This document shows positions 9,682-20,049 of a DNA stretch of 64,000 nt, one piece after another (position 1 is the stretch's first letter; each line of letters opens with the position of its first letter). Below the pieces are notes generated by a model. The model was not told the origin of the DNA. It searched no databases and was given only the letters and a program-made list of their open reading frames with translations. The position numbers were made by a program, and so were the translations under genes. Origin of the DNA: Plasmodium coatneyi (taxonomy: Eukaryota > Apicomplexa > Aconoidasida > Haemosporida > Plasmodiidae); NCBI RefSeq assembly GCF_001680005.1, contig NC_033566.1, positions 1,364,001 through 1,428,000 on the forward strand. The letters are read 5' to 3'.

Positions 9682-12600
9682 TAACGAAAAATTACAAAAA
9701 ATAGCAAAAGGACATATTAGGAAAAAGTTACACTTTACAATGGGCATTTTCCCCACATATGCGCATCTCCAAAGGGTGCTTGCATTGCTACACGTGGTAA
9801 GAAAAAACGTCGCATGGTTGCCACAATGACGGGGCGTCTTCCCTCATTCTCGTTTACCTCATATGACATTAAATCAATTAAGTGCCTCTCATACGGAAAG
9901 GAACAGCACACTTTGTAAATGTTTTCATGCGTGTAGGATCCCTTGTACTGTACGTTCAGCTGTGAGGGGGGGTGCAAGTGGGCATGCATAAGCGTATGCG
10001 TGTGGTAAGAGTGGACATAGACACTCGCCCCGCAATACGGGCTAAGGCGCAGTTCAACACGGGGCACTTACAAAATTGAGGATGTCGCATATGACATGGT
10101 CAAAGTGGAACATCTTGATTTTCTTCCTCTCCTCCCGGGAGGAGGTAGAGTTGTCATTTCTCATGTTTACGTCGTCCATGTTATAATTCAGTATGTGGTA
10201 AAAAAACTTGGCAATGTTCAGATTGTTATCGAACGATTTGGCTATTTTTTTATTTTGCGGTGGTGCATTGACCTGTGCTGTGTGTTCCATCCTATGTGCA
10301 GCCATGTTTGCTTCGCTTTGCAGAGCAGTTATTTGCAGGTTGACAGGAGACGGCTCGTAATCCAAGTCGAGGTAGATGTTGTTTTCATTTATGTAGACAT
10401 TTGGCGCCACCTTATTGAATACATATTTGGCCTCCTTATCTTTGGAGAAAAAATCCACAAAATTGTAGACGTGGTAACAGACTTGTTTAGCCAGCATAAC
10501 AAACTCATGTGTGTAGATCTGGTCAGAGTAGGTACAAATTTCAGTCAGCAGTTGGTACAAGTAATCGTACGTATTTAGGAGAATGTTTACGTAGGCCATT
10601 TTTAGCAGTAGTAAGGAGGCCTCTTCGTCCCCCTTCTGGAGGTAGGAGCGTAATTTATCATTTTCTTCGTAGAACAAATTAAAGGATGTTTTGGCGGTGG
10701 CACGTTGTAGGGTCCTCACAGGTTGGTTCATCGATGAGGGGTCACATTGGTCTTGTTCATCTGGATGCTTGGTTAAGACGTTTCGTTGTGATCCCCGTTC
10801 TTCGCAACTCTTCTCCAGATCGTTCGCATACCTGTGGTGCATATATTCCTGCGATAGCTTACGTACCAGAGACATCTTATTATTTGTGAGCGCCAAAATG
10901 TAGATGAAATTGATGAGCATGAAGGAGGAGATGGGTCTTTTTTCCTGCACAATCATGTGTTCCACTAAGTCGTATAACTTTAGTATATTGTCGTCCTCGT
11001 AGTGTATGTTGAAGCAGGCGTAACAGAGGGCAATACAGCTGTTCAGGTCGACCACCGTGCTGGGGCTATGCGGAATGTAGGCAGTTGGTATACTTCCCAT
11101 TGGGGGTGCAACTCCATTTACGCTTTCCCCCGTTTGTACAATTGGGTGATCTCCCAAACAGGGCACACTATCCTGAGTGAGTGCTTCGTGCCGCATGGTA
11201 AGTAAGGTACGCTGGTCGGAGGGGTCACTACCGTCTGCCCCGTTTAGGGAAGAAGCGAACGAGTCTACATCCTCCTCCTGTTGGTAGCTATTCAGTATAC
11301 CGCTCGTTATGGAATTGATTTTTTTTTTAAACAGGCCAATGAGCTTTGGCCGCCTAGACATGTGTGTGAGAGCCACAAACTTCATGTACCTACTGGCCGT
11401 AATGTTGCTTAAAAAGATTAGGAATTCCATGTTTGTGCTTTTCGAAAGGATGGGAATAATTTGCCTCATGATCATATTTAAAATAACATCATCGTGCATG
11501 CGTTTTTCCCTCATGATGATTAGCAAGTTGTTGACGTCTTTAATGCTGAGCTGCCAGAATTTGTGCAGGCGCAATTTTATTTGTTCATATAGGAGGTCAC
11601 TAATATGTGGCAGGTACACTTCTTCCTCGTTGTTGCTCATAAGGGAGGGAGGCAAATCGGTAAGCTTTACGTTATCGTCAAATATGTCTATGTAGCGCTT
11701 TGGTGGGGATATCAAAGAGGAGGAGTCTAACATTGGTGAAGCCCCCTCTGTCGTTGCACTTCCTGCTGGGGGGGAGGCACAGACGAGGTACCCCTGCTGG
11801 GCATATTTCGCCAGATCGTTAATTATGAGCATGATGTTTACGCAGTCCTCTCCACAGAGCAACTTATATTTCCGCTTGACGTTGTGAAGGATGTGTGAAA
11901 TTAATCGGAAGACGTCCAAATGGTGCACATTTAAGTAACAGACATTTTTGAGCGCATAAAGAATGAGAACTAAATTTTCTAGATAAAGAAGGTGCCTGAT
12001 TTGAAAAATCTGCTGAACGAGGAGGTAGTAATATTTATGGTCATATATTTCGAGGAAGGACGAATGGTACATCACATTGGTGATTTGCAAAGGAGAGAAG
12101 GCATACAAATTTTTTACAACTTTATTTTTCAAAAAGGAGAAGAGATGTTTGTATTTATAACTGTATTGTATTCTACTGAGGCAGGTCAATATGGAGACAA
12201 TATCTTTTGTGGTGATTTGCTTCACATTTTCATTCAACTTGGTGAGTATATTTATATAGAGGTCTGGTTTGTGTGCATTCACATACGTGTAGGACCATAG
12301 AAGGATGCACAGATTTTTCACACTCATGTGGTGTAAGTACACATTAATTGCATTGTAAAAGACGTCCATGTAGAGGTACTCATCGTATTCATTCAACTTG
12401 GTTAGTGAGTAAACTATGTTCACTAAATCGAGATGATCAGCTTTGTGTATGTCTCTTTCTACGATTTTTTTTAACTTCTTCACCAACTTGGAGGTATAAT
12501 TGATATGACTGAAGGCCCATAAAATGTTGCTCACATTTTTCATGGTTAGCTGGTCTACGTTTTCCTCAATCCGCTTGGACAATTCGTAATAACTGTTCAC

Positions 12601-14430
12601 CTCCTTGTACTTCAATTTGGATAAAGAGGTTAACAGAGATATTACATCGTTCAGGTGCAGACTTGTCGATGTGGTTAACAGGTCCGATTTTACCATGTCG
12701 ATGACCTTCATTTTGAAGACGCGACTTTCGTTCGTCTCCACGAGGATGTTACTCAAAGTGTAGAGAATACTACAAATGTGTTTTGCCTCTGCATCCTTCA
12801 ACTTAACGCTCATGTAATTTATTACGTCGTTGAAAAAATAGGGGAAGTGTTCAACCTTCACGAAGGCATAGAATATCTGCACCAAGTTGGACATTTCAAA
12901 GGTGCCCAACTTTTCATCTATTTTTTTCAACACATTAAGGTACATGTAATTCTTTGTGACGCTCCCCTTTTGGTACGAATCCATCAGCTTCGACATTTTC
13001 ATAAGTGCGCTACTGAGGTTGATGTTATCGCAGGTTTGCAGGTTGTTGTAAAGTACGGTCATTATGCCCATGGCTGTTTTTTCTTTTTTTATTTCCCTCT
13101 GGATTATCAGGTTGTCTATATTTCCGTCGATGATGGTGCTTAGGCTTTGCCCGCTCAACCGCTCCACCCCATCTGCAGGGGTCACCTCGACGGTACACAC
13201 ATTGTGGTGGGGTTTCTTCTCTACTTGGTTGTTGTGTTGTTCCTTACCCAATTGGTAGTTGTCCCCTTTTGTTATCTCCCCAATGCACCTCCTCGCAGTG
13301 ATGTCTTCCATTTCATTCACGAAAAGGGAGTCCTTCCCAGAAGCTGCGGAATTGGCCTCCCCCTTCGTATCCAAATCGTCCACCAAAAATTCGCTCACCA
13401 CTTTCTTCTTCCTCAGTTCTGCGTAGCGCTCGTTCAGGTCACAAGAAAGGGTGCTCTCCGTCAGATCCTCATGAATCATGTTGTTTATATTCAGTTCGTT
13501 CGTGTCCTGCTGAACCGCTTCGTCTTCTTGGGCAGCAAGGTTGTTCTCTCTACCATCATTCTCCTCCTTGTTACTTGCGCCCCTCCGTTTTGCTTCCCCC
13601 TTGTGGAGGGACGACTCGGTGTAAATTTCATCATACGATTTTATTTCATTTGTGTAGTCCTGGTCACCTGACAAGAAGCGATCGATATCATCATGGGTTG
13701 GGGAAATTGGGTCAGAAGGAGGACTTCTACGCCCGCCCCTATTATGCACTCGATTACTTGCGTTACCCCCCGCAGAGTTCATATACTGCTCCTCCTTTTT
13801 AACTTTGTGATACTCCCTGCTCATTTTCTGATCTAGCTCCTTCTGATAATTCTTCATTTTTTTCTTATTCCTTAAGTAATCCTCTTTTTCTTTTAAAATT
13901 TCCCATAGACTCCTTTCGTCGTCCTGCGGAGGTAGGGCACTTTGTCCAAATCGGAAACTTTTCTTCGTCTTGGACCCCCCCTTTGCTAGTCCCTTTTGCT
14001 CATTGTACCTTTTAACAAGCTTGTTGTATTTATCGTTGCAGGGGAGGAAGTCTGAATCGGCTTCTGCATCCCTTTGTTTGAATATTCTGACGGTGCTATG
14101 CTCCTCCTGGGCGCAGTCGTTCTCGTCAATTTTTTGAAGGAAGTCTCTCTGCTTTCGCACGTGTATGGAGTCGGACGTGGAGGTGGCTTCGGGAGGGTCG
14201 TTGCGCGTATCGTAATGAGCTGTGCTGTGGCCATCGTTGTGTGTGGTCTTCTCATCTGCAATGAAGTTGTCTCCCTGGTTCTGCTTCCCGTTTGGAGTGC
14301 AGCTCACCAATCGATCTACATATTCTTCCTCCACCCGAGTGGACACGTTCCCCCTCCTATGCACTCCGCCCCTCCATGTTCGCGTGAACAATCTACACCG
14401 GGTGAGGTTACCAACGATGAAGTTTCTCAT
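9200..14430 (-). CDS. RAP-domain protein, organelle RNA-binding (four exons)
   Basis: Exon 1 is 10072-14430 and small 3' exons are 9858-9959, 9560-9629 and 9200-9381. All junctions are GT-AG and in phase, giving about 1570 residues. The last three exons together form a RAP domain (SYTHENIYKVCCSFPYERHL, then DVLYPSHRPLLSADLRQKQL, then GWTVHAINFRDLYN). RAP proteins bind organellar transcripts or rRNA. The centre of exon 1 (residues about 470-960) is a long array of helical repeats of about 37 residues of the heptatricopeptide type (for example LVQIFYAFVKV, VSNILWAFSHI, LVNIVYSLTKL, LCILLWSYTYV). The N-terminus MRNFIVGNLTRCRLFTRTWR is rich in basic and hydroxylated residues, as in mitochondrial presequences. 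The ATG at 14430 is chosen because the frame further upstream starts only with TTG. Residues 30-440 are low-complexity and charged. Destination (mitochondrion versus apicoplast) is inference; mitochondrion is favoured. Confidence 0.82.
9660..9683. repeat. (AT)n microsatellite in a RAP-gene intron
   Basis: About 12 AT dinucleotides directly after an A run. They lie inside the intron between the second and third exons of the RAP-domain gene (9630-9857). Confidence 0.85.
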
Positions 14431-15281
14431 ATTCGTGGGTTCCGTCCACCGTGTGGTTTGCAAACCGTTTCAAATGGTGGGGATTATTACAAGATGCTAT
14501 GGGTGAGGAAAGTTCAGCAAATCTGTTTTTCACCAGAGCGTATTCATGCATAGGTGTATGAGCTTCTCTGCTATGTTTGGCACGAGAGCTGTTTCAAAAT
14601 TTTTAAAGGAACTGGAACGATTTTCCGCAACGGTAGCGATGTGTAGAGTACGCACTTTCACATCCCATTAGATGTGCCCTTTTGCACATGGTATGCTAAC
14701 CATTTGGTGGCTCATCCTGCAGGTCATGCGTTTACATTCCTTGCAGACCGCGAAGATGTGGTGACCCCTTTTACGTCTCCCGTTTTCGCACATCTACCAT
14801 TTCTGCCGCTGTGGTGCACTGTCGTTCGTTCTTTCCACCTAGCTATGCTCCTCACCGTGAAGAACACGCCACTATGCTTCGTTCGTTTGTGTGTTTGCCC
14901 GACCAAGCAACTTAAAAAAAAGAAAAAAAATTTTAGTTCAATCAGGCAATCAGATTACACGGGATTCGGCGTCCCTTGCGAAGGTGGATGGCATGCCTAT
15001 TTCCACGGTGCACTTGCATCTACGCCTGCAAGGGGTGTATATATATTTTTTGCCCTACATTGTAGGAAGGTAAGGGTGCTTGTCGACCGGTTGGTGCCCC
15101 TATTTGTGCGCACTTACCATAGTTAGGAGGAGAAAAATGGAAAAAACGGTAAAAAAAACGAAGAACAAATGTGGGGAAGCGTGAAGAAGGAAATCCCCAA
15201 ATGACTGAACATTGATACAACATAAGGGGGAAGGGTCGCGTAATGGGCACCTACCCTGGAAGCGACGTTTATATATATTAT
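14431..15281. other. Intergenic region between the RAP gene and tRNA-Ser
   Basis: Upstream region of the reverse RAP-domain gene, followed by the 5' flank of tRNA-Ser. Forward open frames at 14674-15126 have no domain and no start context. No gene is called. Confidence 0.4.
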
Positions 15282-15363
15282 GACAGTTTGCCCGAGTGGT
15301 TAAGGGGTTGGACTTGAAATCCAATGAGCTATGCTTGCGCAGGTTCGAATCCTGCAGCTGTCG
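15282..15363 (+). tRNA. tRNA-Ser (anticodon TGA)
   Basis: An 82-base cloverleaf. The acceptor stem GACAGTT pairs with AGCTGTC (one G-U), followed by discriminator G. The anticodon stem TTGGA/TCCAA encloses loop CTTGAAA, giving anticodon TGA (reads UCA). The extended variable arm is the class II feature expected of serine tRNA. The T arm carries GGTTCGAATCC. A box A-like GTGGTTAAG is visible. There is no intron. Confidence 0.93.
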
Positions 15364-15971
15364 AAAGGAAAAATTTTATTCTTGAAAAATAGAAAAATTA
15401 AGTAATTTTTTATTAAAAAAAAAAAATACATCTGTTCTTTTTTTTTTTTTTTTTTCCAAATTTTTCCACTTTGCAAAAATAAAATTTTCCTCCGTCAACA
15501 TCATTCGCTTCCTTCGCTTAATTCTTTCGCGTTGCAAAGGAACGCTCCCTTCTTTCCCTCTTCCACCCCTGCAACAGATTCCCGAAGTTACCATTCCGCT
15601 GGTAACCGCAGACGCGTGAACATTTTGACGCTCTTTGCCGATTTGTTGGGGAGGTGTTTCCCCTTTTTTGGAGCCACCATTAGATGATGTTTTGCCCCAT
15701 CCGGCAGATCCGCCTTGGGCAAACATAAAAATGTGTACTTTATATGGGTGATAAGTTGGCACACATAGTAGATAAGTTGCGCCTTTAAGGAAACAAATTA
15801 TGGTGGTTAAAAAAAAAAAAAAGAAAAAATCGCTTTGCCAGTCGGGGGATGGCGGGGAGCAAGCTGATACCCATTTGATTGTGGGTAAAATAGGGTCTCT
15901 TCCCCCCTGGACCGGTGTTCTGGAAGAACGAAGCAACACTTAATTTCCCCTTGTGTACCCCTATTTTTCCG
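15364..15971. other. Intergenic region after tRNA-Ser
   Basis: AT-rich spacer with A and T runs (about 15415-15427, 15438-15455) between tRNA-Ser and the 3' end of the RNase P p30 gene. A 187-codon reverse frame crosses it (15376-15939) but starts in low-complexity sequence and has no recognisable domain, so it is not called. Confidence 0.45.
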
Positions 15972-16970
15972 CTACCTCTGAAACACAGCCGTGTTGAGTG
16001 ACTTCCGCACGGAGGCCCGCTGCACACAGGCAATGGGCACAGTGGTGATGCACCCGATTAGATCTTTGTAGGAAATTTTGTGGAAGTTAAAGAAGAGTCT
16101 TAGCAAATTGAGGGGTTCTACGACATCCAATTCGGTGAACGCCCCCGAGGATGCGATGATTCTTCCAAAAGGGACGGTCGAGAAGAGGCTACGGATATTT
16201 AAAGCTAAATGATAATAATGGGAATCTTCACTTGCAGTGGTAAGGGAAGATATTTCGAAGAAGATTCCTCTATCTAGTGCAGTCTGTATATCGGACTTTT
16301 TCATTTGTGCAAAAGATTTATTCATGTTAAAAAATATGATGTCACAGTCAAATTTCGTGGCCACACAATTTATCTCATCTACCGAGCTAACTTCGATGGC
16401 AACAAGGTCGAAGTTGTTGTCCTTCACATACTTGTTGTAGTTTTCCATCTTCACTGCATCTTCATATTTTATATTAAGTCTCTTCAGTATGTATGTGTTT
16501 GTATTGTTCGTGAGGGTGAGCCCTTCATGCGTACTGAGCATACCAGTGGTACCCATTAACTGGTCCGTTAATTTGGCCAGGTCTTCCTTGTTTGGCACTT
16601 GGTGATTCCCACGCATTATAAAATCATCACATATATTTTTAATGCTTAATGTGTTGGGTCGGTTTACGAAAATGTAGTTCCCCTCATTGTTGGAACTCAT
16701 CTGGACGAGCTGCTCACGTAGTTCTTCTTCCTCATCAAGTCGGTCAACGAAATAATTCCTAGAGGAGCTCTTCCCATTCGTTTTCTCCAAACTTTTTTCA
16801 TTACTAACGAAGCAATTTACTACATTGAAAGATTCTGATAAAATGGCCTTATTCTCTGCCTCATATTGTACACTCACCGCTACGATGCTGAACCCCACGT
16901 TGAGCGCCTTGGCTATCAGCGCTTTCGCCTTCCTTACTGACGAAAATTTTAAGTTCAGGTCCACATACAT
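15972..16970 (-). CDS. RPP30: Ribonuclease P/MRP protein subunit p30
   Basis: Single exon of 332 residues. The protein is the TIM-barrel-like p30 subunit of nuclear RNase P and RNase MRP, which trim tRNA 5' leaders and process pre-rRNA. Family features seen: the N-terminal strand MYVDLNLKF, a central DLVAIEVSS, then CDIIFFNMN, an I.TALDRGIFFEIS motif and RIIASSGAFTELDV, corresponding to the conserved 'CDI..FD', 'G..FEI.Y' and 'ISS.A....LR.P' elements of RPP30. Residues about 70-160 form a longer, less conserved insertion than in other eukaryotes. The C-terminus is VFQR followed by TAG; the sequence GAG-GTAGC there also resembles a donor, so a further exon cannot be excluded. A tRNA gene lies just downstream, but no functional link is implied. 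Confidence 0.78.
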   Translation of the reverse strand: MYVDLNLKFSSVRKAKALIAKALNVGFSIVAVSVQYEAENKAILSESFNVVNCFVSNEKSLEKTNGKSSSRNYFVDRLDEEEELREQLVQMSSNNEGNYIFVNRPNTLSIKNICDDFIMRGNHQVPNKEDLAKLTDQLMGTTGMLSTHEGLTLTNNTNTYILKRLNIKYEDAVKMENYNKYVKDNNFDLVAIEVSSVDEINCVATKFDCDIIFFNMNKSFAQMKKSDIQTALDRGIFFEISSLTTASEDSHYYHLALNIRSLFSTVPFGRIIASSGAFTELDVVEPLNLLRLFFNFHKISYKDLIGCITTVPIACVQRASVRKSLNTAVFQR

Positions 16971-18178
16971 TGTATAGACCAGGTTGGGTGTGCAGTGTGG
17001 GGGGAAAATGTCCTTCTACGTTGTCTGCTCCAACTGCACACAGCTACTTTTGATCTTCATTTTTCCATAAGTGGAAGCCTTCTCACGTGCAAACACAATG
17101 TAGAAGATGCCACACCCCAATGGAACATTATGAAAAGTGCTTCGCTCTACAGTATGCAACCTCTTTCACGTAGAAGAAATTTTAATCGAGCTGAATTTTT
17201 CGATACTCCTCTTCTCCACACTGAGTCACCTCCGTCGTATTTTCACAAAAAAAAAAAAAAGAGTATAAAACCGAAATTGGATGTGCACACAGGGGAACAC
17301 TATATATGTAAGAAAGCCCACTGCTTTTGTATGTCCCTCCTTCAAAGTTAAGCGTCACGGATGAGGGGGGCTATCAAATGGTGACCTATTTATAGCACCA
17401 GTTCGTTGTCAAGCGGGGGAAAAAAAAAAAAATAAAATGAACGACTGCTCGTTGGTTACACGGTGTTGCCCCAAATGACCGCACATTTTTTTATTTTACT
17501 TTTTATTTTATTTATTTTTTTTCCAAATTTGTAGCGTTTGAAAAGGGCTGCCCAGGCTCAGGCAAACATTTCACAGCCAAAAAGCGGCGTCAGCCGAGTG
17601 CGGGTGCATGAATATACGCGTGTAAGACCCAACACACGGCTGACGCTAAATCGGGGAAGGGGAACCTCGGCACAAACACAACTTTAAGAAGTAACACAAA
17701 ATGGGAAAACAGGGAACAACAAAATTGTAAAAAAAAAAAAAAAAAAATTTCAATTGATATATAACTTACAGCAGAACGGACGGGCGAATCGAATGAAGGA
17801 AATATTTATTCATTTTATAGCGTACAAGAAGGACAAAAAAAAAGACCTCGTTCAATGAGTCCCATCTGTATACATTGAGGGCACTATCTACACGTATATT
17901 CTGAGAAAGCGAAATGACGAAACGTAGTGCGGGGTTAATTTGACAATGGCGAAGACGCACACGCGACGTTTCTCTCACCCGGAGAGAAGGTGCTCTTCAA
18001 ATTTTGGACAAAAAGGAGGCAAATCAAATCGGTGGGTAACAACTGATTGATTTTTTTTTTTTTTTTTTTTTTTCTAATTGTGGGTAAGCCTAACTAGTGG
18101 AAGAGTTGCTGCTCCAACTTGACGCCGCATTCCCTACGACATCACTGTGAAGACGAGAGGCACACACTTGGCAACAGC
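16971..18178. other. Intergenic region upstream of RPP30
   Basis: 1.2 kb of AT-rich sequence with several A runs and a 23-base T run at 18051-18073. It lies between the RPP30 start and the IMC1j stop, both on the reverse strand. No gene is supported. Confidence 0.4.
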
Positions 18179-20049
18179 TCAGTTCATCACTGTTTCATAC
18201 GATTCGTCGTTTTCATTGGTGTAGTTGAGGGACGAATTGGTATTGTAGTGGACGAAGCTGTTTGTGGACCCATGCGTATTTTCTATGCGTAGCTGTTCGT
18301 ACTGATCGGCGCTTGGGAGGGTGTCCTCTGCTCCGCCGCGTTGCAAACTCATGCCATGTTTGTAGCTGCCACCGGTGTTTTCCCTCTCTCTAGTGGCACG
18401 CACAGAAGGGTAGGATAATCCCCTCTCGTCTTTCACCATGCTGAGTTTGTTAAATAAAGGACTCTGTGGCTGGACATTCCCCTGCAACACGTCATACATC
18501 ATGGGCGCAATGAACCCGGTGATATTTGGGTCTACCCATCCTTCGGGAACTTGTCCAAACACATTTTGAAGAGATGAAATATCATTATTCTGAACCTGTT
18601 CTGGGGGTACTAGATCCAAAAATTGAGGTTTAGCAAGACTTGGTACAGGAATGAACTGATGCACTTCGATAGCATGCAACTTAAAAGAGATAGAATCTAA
18701 TTTTCCTCCATCAATGGGTGGCTTGTCAATTTTTCCCAAATATTCTATAGTAGGATTGACGGGACTCTTCTCCATGAGGTTACTAGATTGGGTGGACTTA
18801 CTATCTTTATACTGTCCCATTTGCTTCTTAACCGTATTCAAATCCTTTTCAAAAAATGCAGCAAAGTCTTTAGGCATGGATAGGGGGTAACCAGTCTTGG
18901 GGTCGCAGTCTTCCAAGGGGTTCTTTTCTTCTACTTCCTTACAGTTGTTAAAGTTGCAAAAGGGCCATTTGTTGCTTCTCTTTTTCTTTTTTAATTCCAT
19001 TTGGGTTAGCGGTTGGGACATCCTTCGGTGCGTTTCGCCTTTGCCGTTTTGTGAGGTGAGCCGTGCAACGTCCAGGAGGGACTTTTTCACCAAAGCATCC
19101 ACGTGCGTGTTGGATGTGCTCGCGTAGGGTCCGCGTTCATACTCTCCAAGAAAGCTGTAGCCCTCCTTCTTCTCTTGCTCCTCCTTTACCCCCCCTCCGT
19201 TTTCATACCCATCCTTGAAGAAGGAGCTATTCCTGAGGAGTATCTCTGGGGGGATATCTGCAGCTCGCTGGTTAGGGTTCACAACCTCGGACATGTTTTG
19301 AAAGTGAACCTCCGGGTAAGGCACAATGAGTGGCGGTGGGCAATCCAATTCGATGTCTATCTTAGGAACATATTTACAAACAGGGACGTCTTGATATTTT
19401 TCCTTCCACTCATATTTAACAATATCAACCTGTTTTTCCACTTCAGTAATTTTAGGAATTATTTTTTCTTTTACATCAACGATAATTTCTTTCTCCACAA
19501 ATTTGTCTATGTATTTAATTTGAGGCACTTCCACTTGAATTACTTTTTGCTCTCCTTGATATTTTGGTATGACCCTAGGTATCTCTCGGACATCCCAAAT
19601 GGGGGAGAATATAGGGGTATATCCTATTGGCATATCAACTTCCACTGGTTTTTCTTCTACTTTCTCTTGAGGTATGTTTACTTTTCTTTCTTTAAATAGC
19701 AACTCAACTGTTGGTACATCATGCTTAGTTTCTTGTGTGTAATGTTTTGGTTGTAGGACATCTTGGACTTCATATTTTTTCGTTTCGATTATTTTGTCTC
19801 TGATATACTTGTCTTGATATACTGGTATGTTAAAGACTGGCTGGTCTCCTTTTACATTTATAACTGGTCTTTCTTCCCTCTGTTCGTATACTTGCTGGGG
19901 TTCTCCTTCGTAGTACATTTCATCGTGTTCATTCGCCTGGTCGTTGCTTTTCTGAGGCGCTTCATTCCTTTCTTTGCAGCAGTCTCTAAAAAAAAGCGAG
20001 CATTGTTTTCGCTCCATAATGTTGCGTTTTTCCGGAAAATTTGATTCGT
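18179..20049 (-). CDS. IMC1j: Inner membrane complex protein IMC1j (alveolin)
   Basis: The reverse-strand gene encodes at least 620 residues of alveolin type. Alveolins form the intermediate-filament-like network under the inner membrane complex and give the parasite its shape. The diagnostic part lies in the N-terminal half: charged valine/proline repeats such as VPTVELLFKERKVNIP, VEVPQIKYIDKFVEKE, IIVDVKEKIIPKITEVE and YQDVPVCKYVPKI. Cysteines near the N-terminus (MERKQCS, RDCC) could be palmitoylated; that is inference. The 3' half is less conserved. The assignment as IMC1j/ALV7 rests on the neighbours (PUF3 and PDX1 on one side, RNase P p30 and NAC-alpha on the other), from memory of the P. 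falciparum order. The 5' end is uncertain: the open frame reaches 20152 but has no ATG before MERKQC at 20017. A strong donor (GAAG-GTAAGT) near 20168 and an acceptor (CCCCACAG) at 20050 suggest a first exon further upstream that I could not place. Confidence 0.78.

Noticed and set aside
13147..13671. 174-codon forward open frame, and similar frames at 10096-10578 and 14074-14553
   Set aside because: They lie antisense to the long RAP-protein exon, have no domain, and are explained by the opposite-strand codon bias.
19103..19699. 198-codon forward frame antisense to IMC1j
   Set aside because: Very phenylalanine/tyrosine-rich because it reads the complement of the lysine/glutamate/valine alveolin repeats; a shadow.
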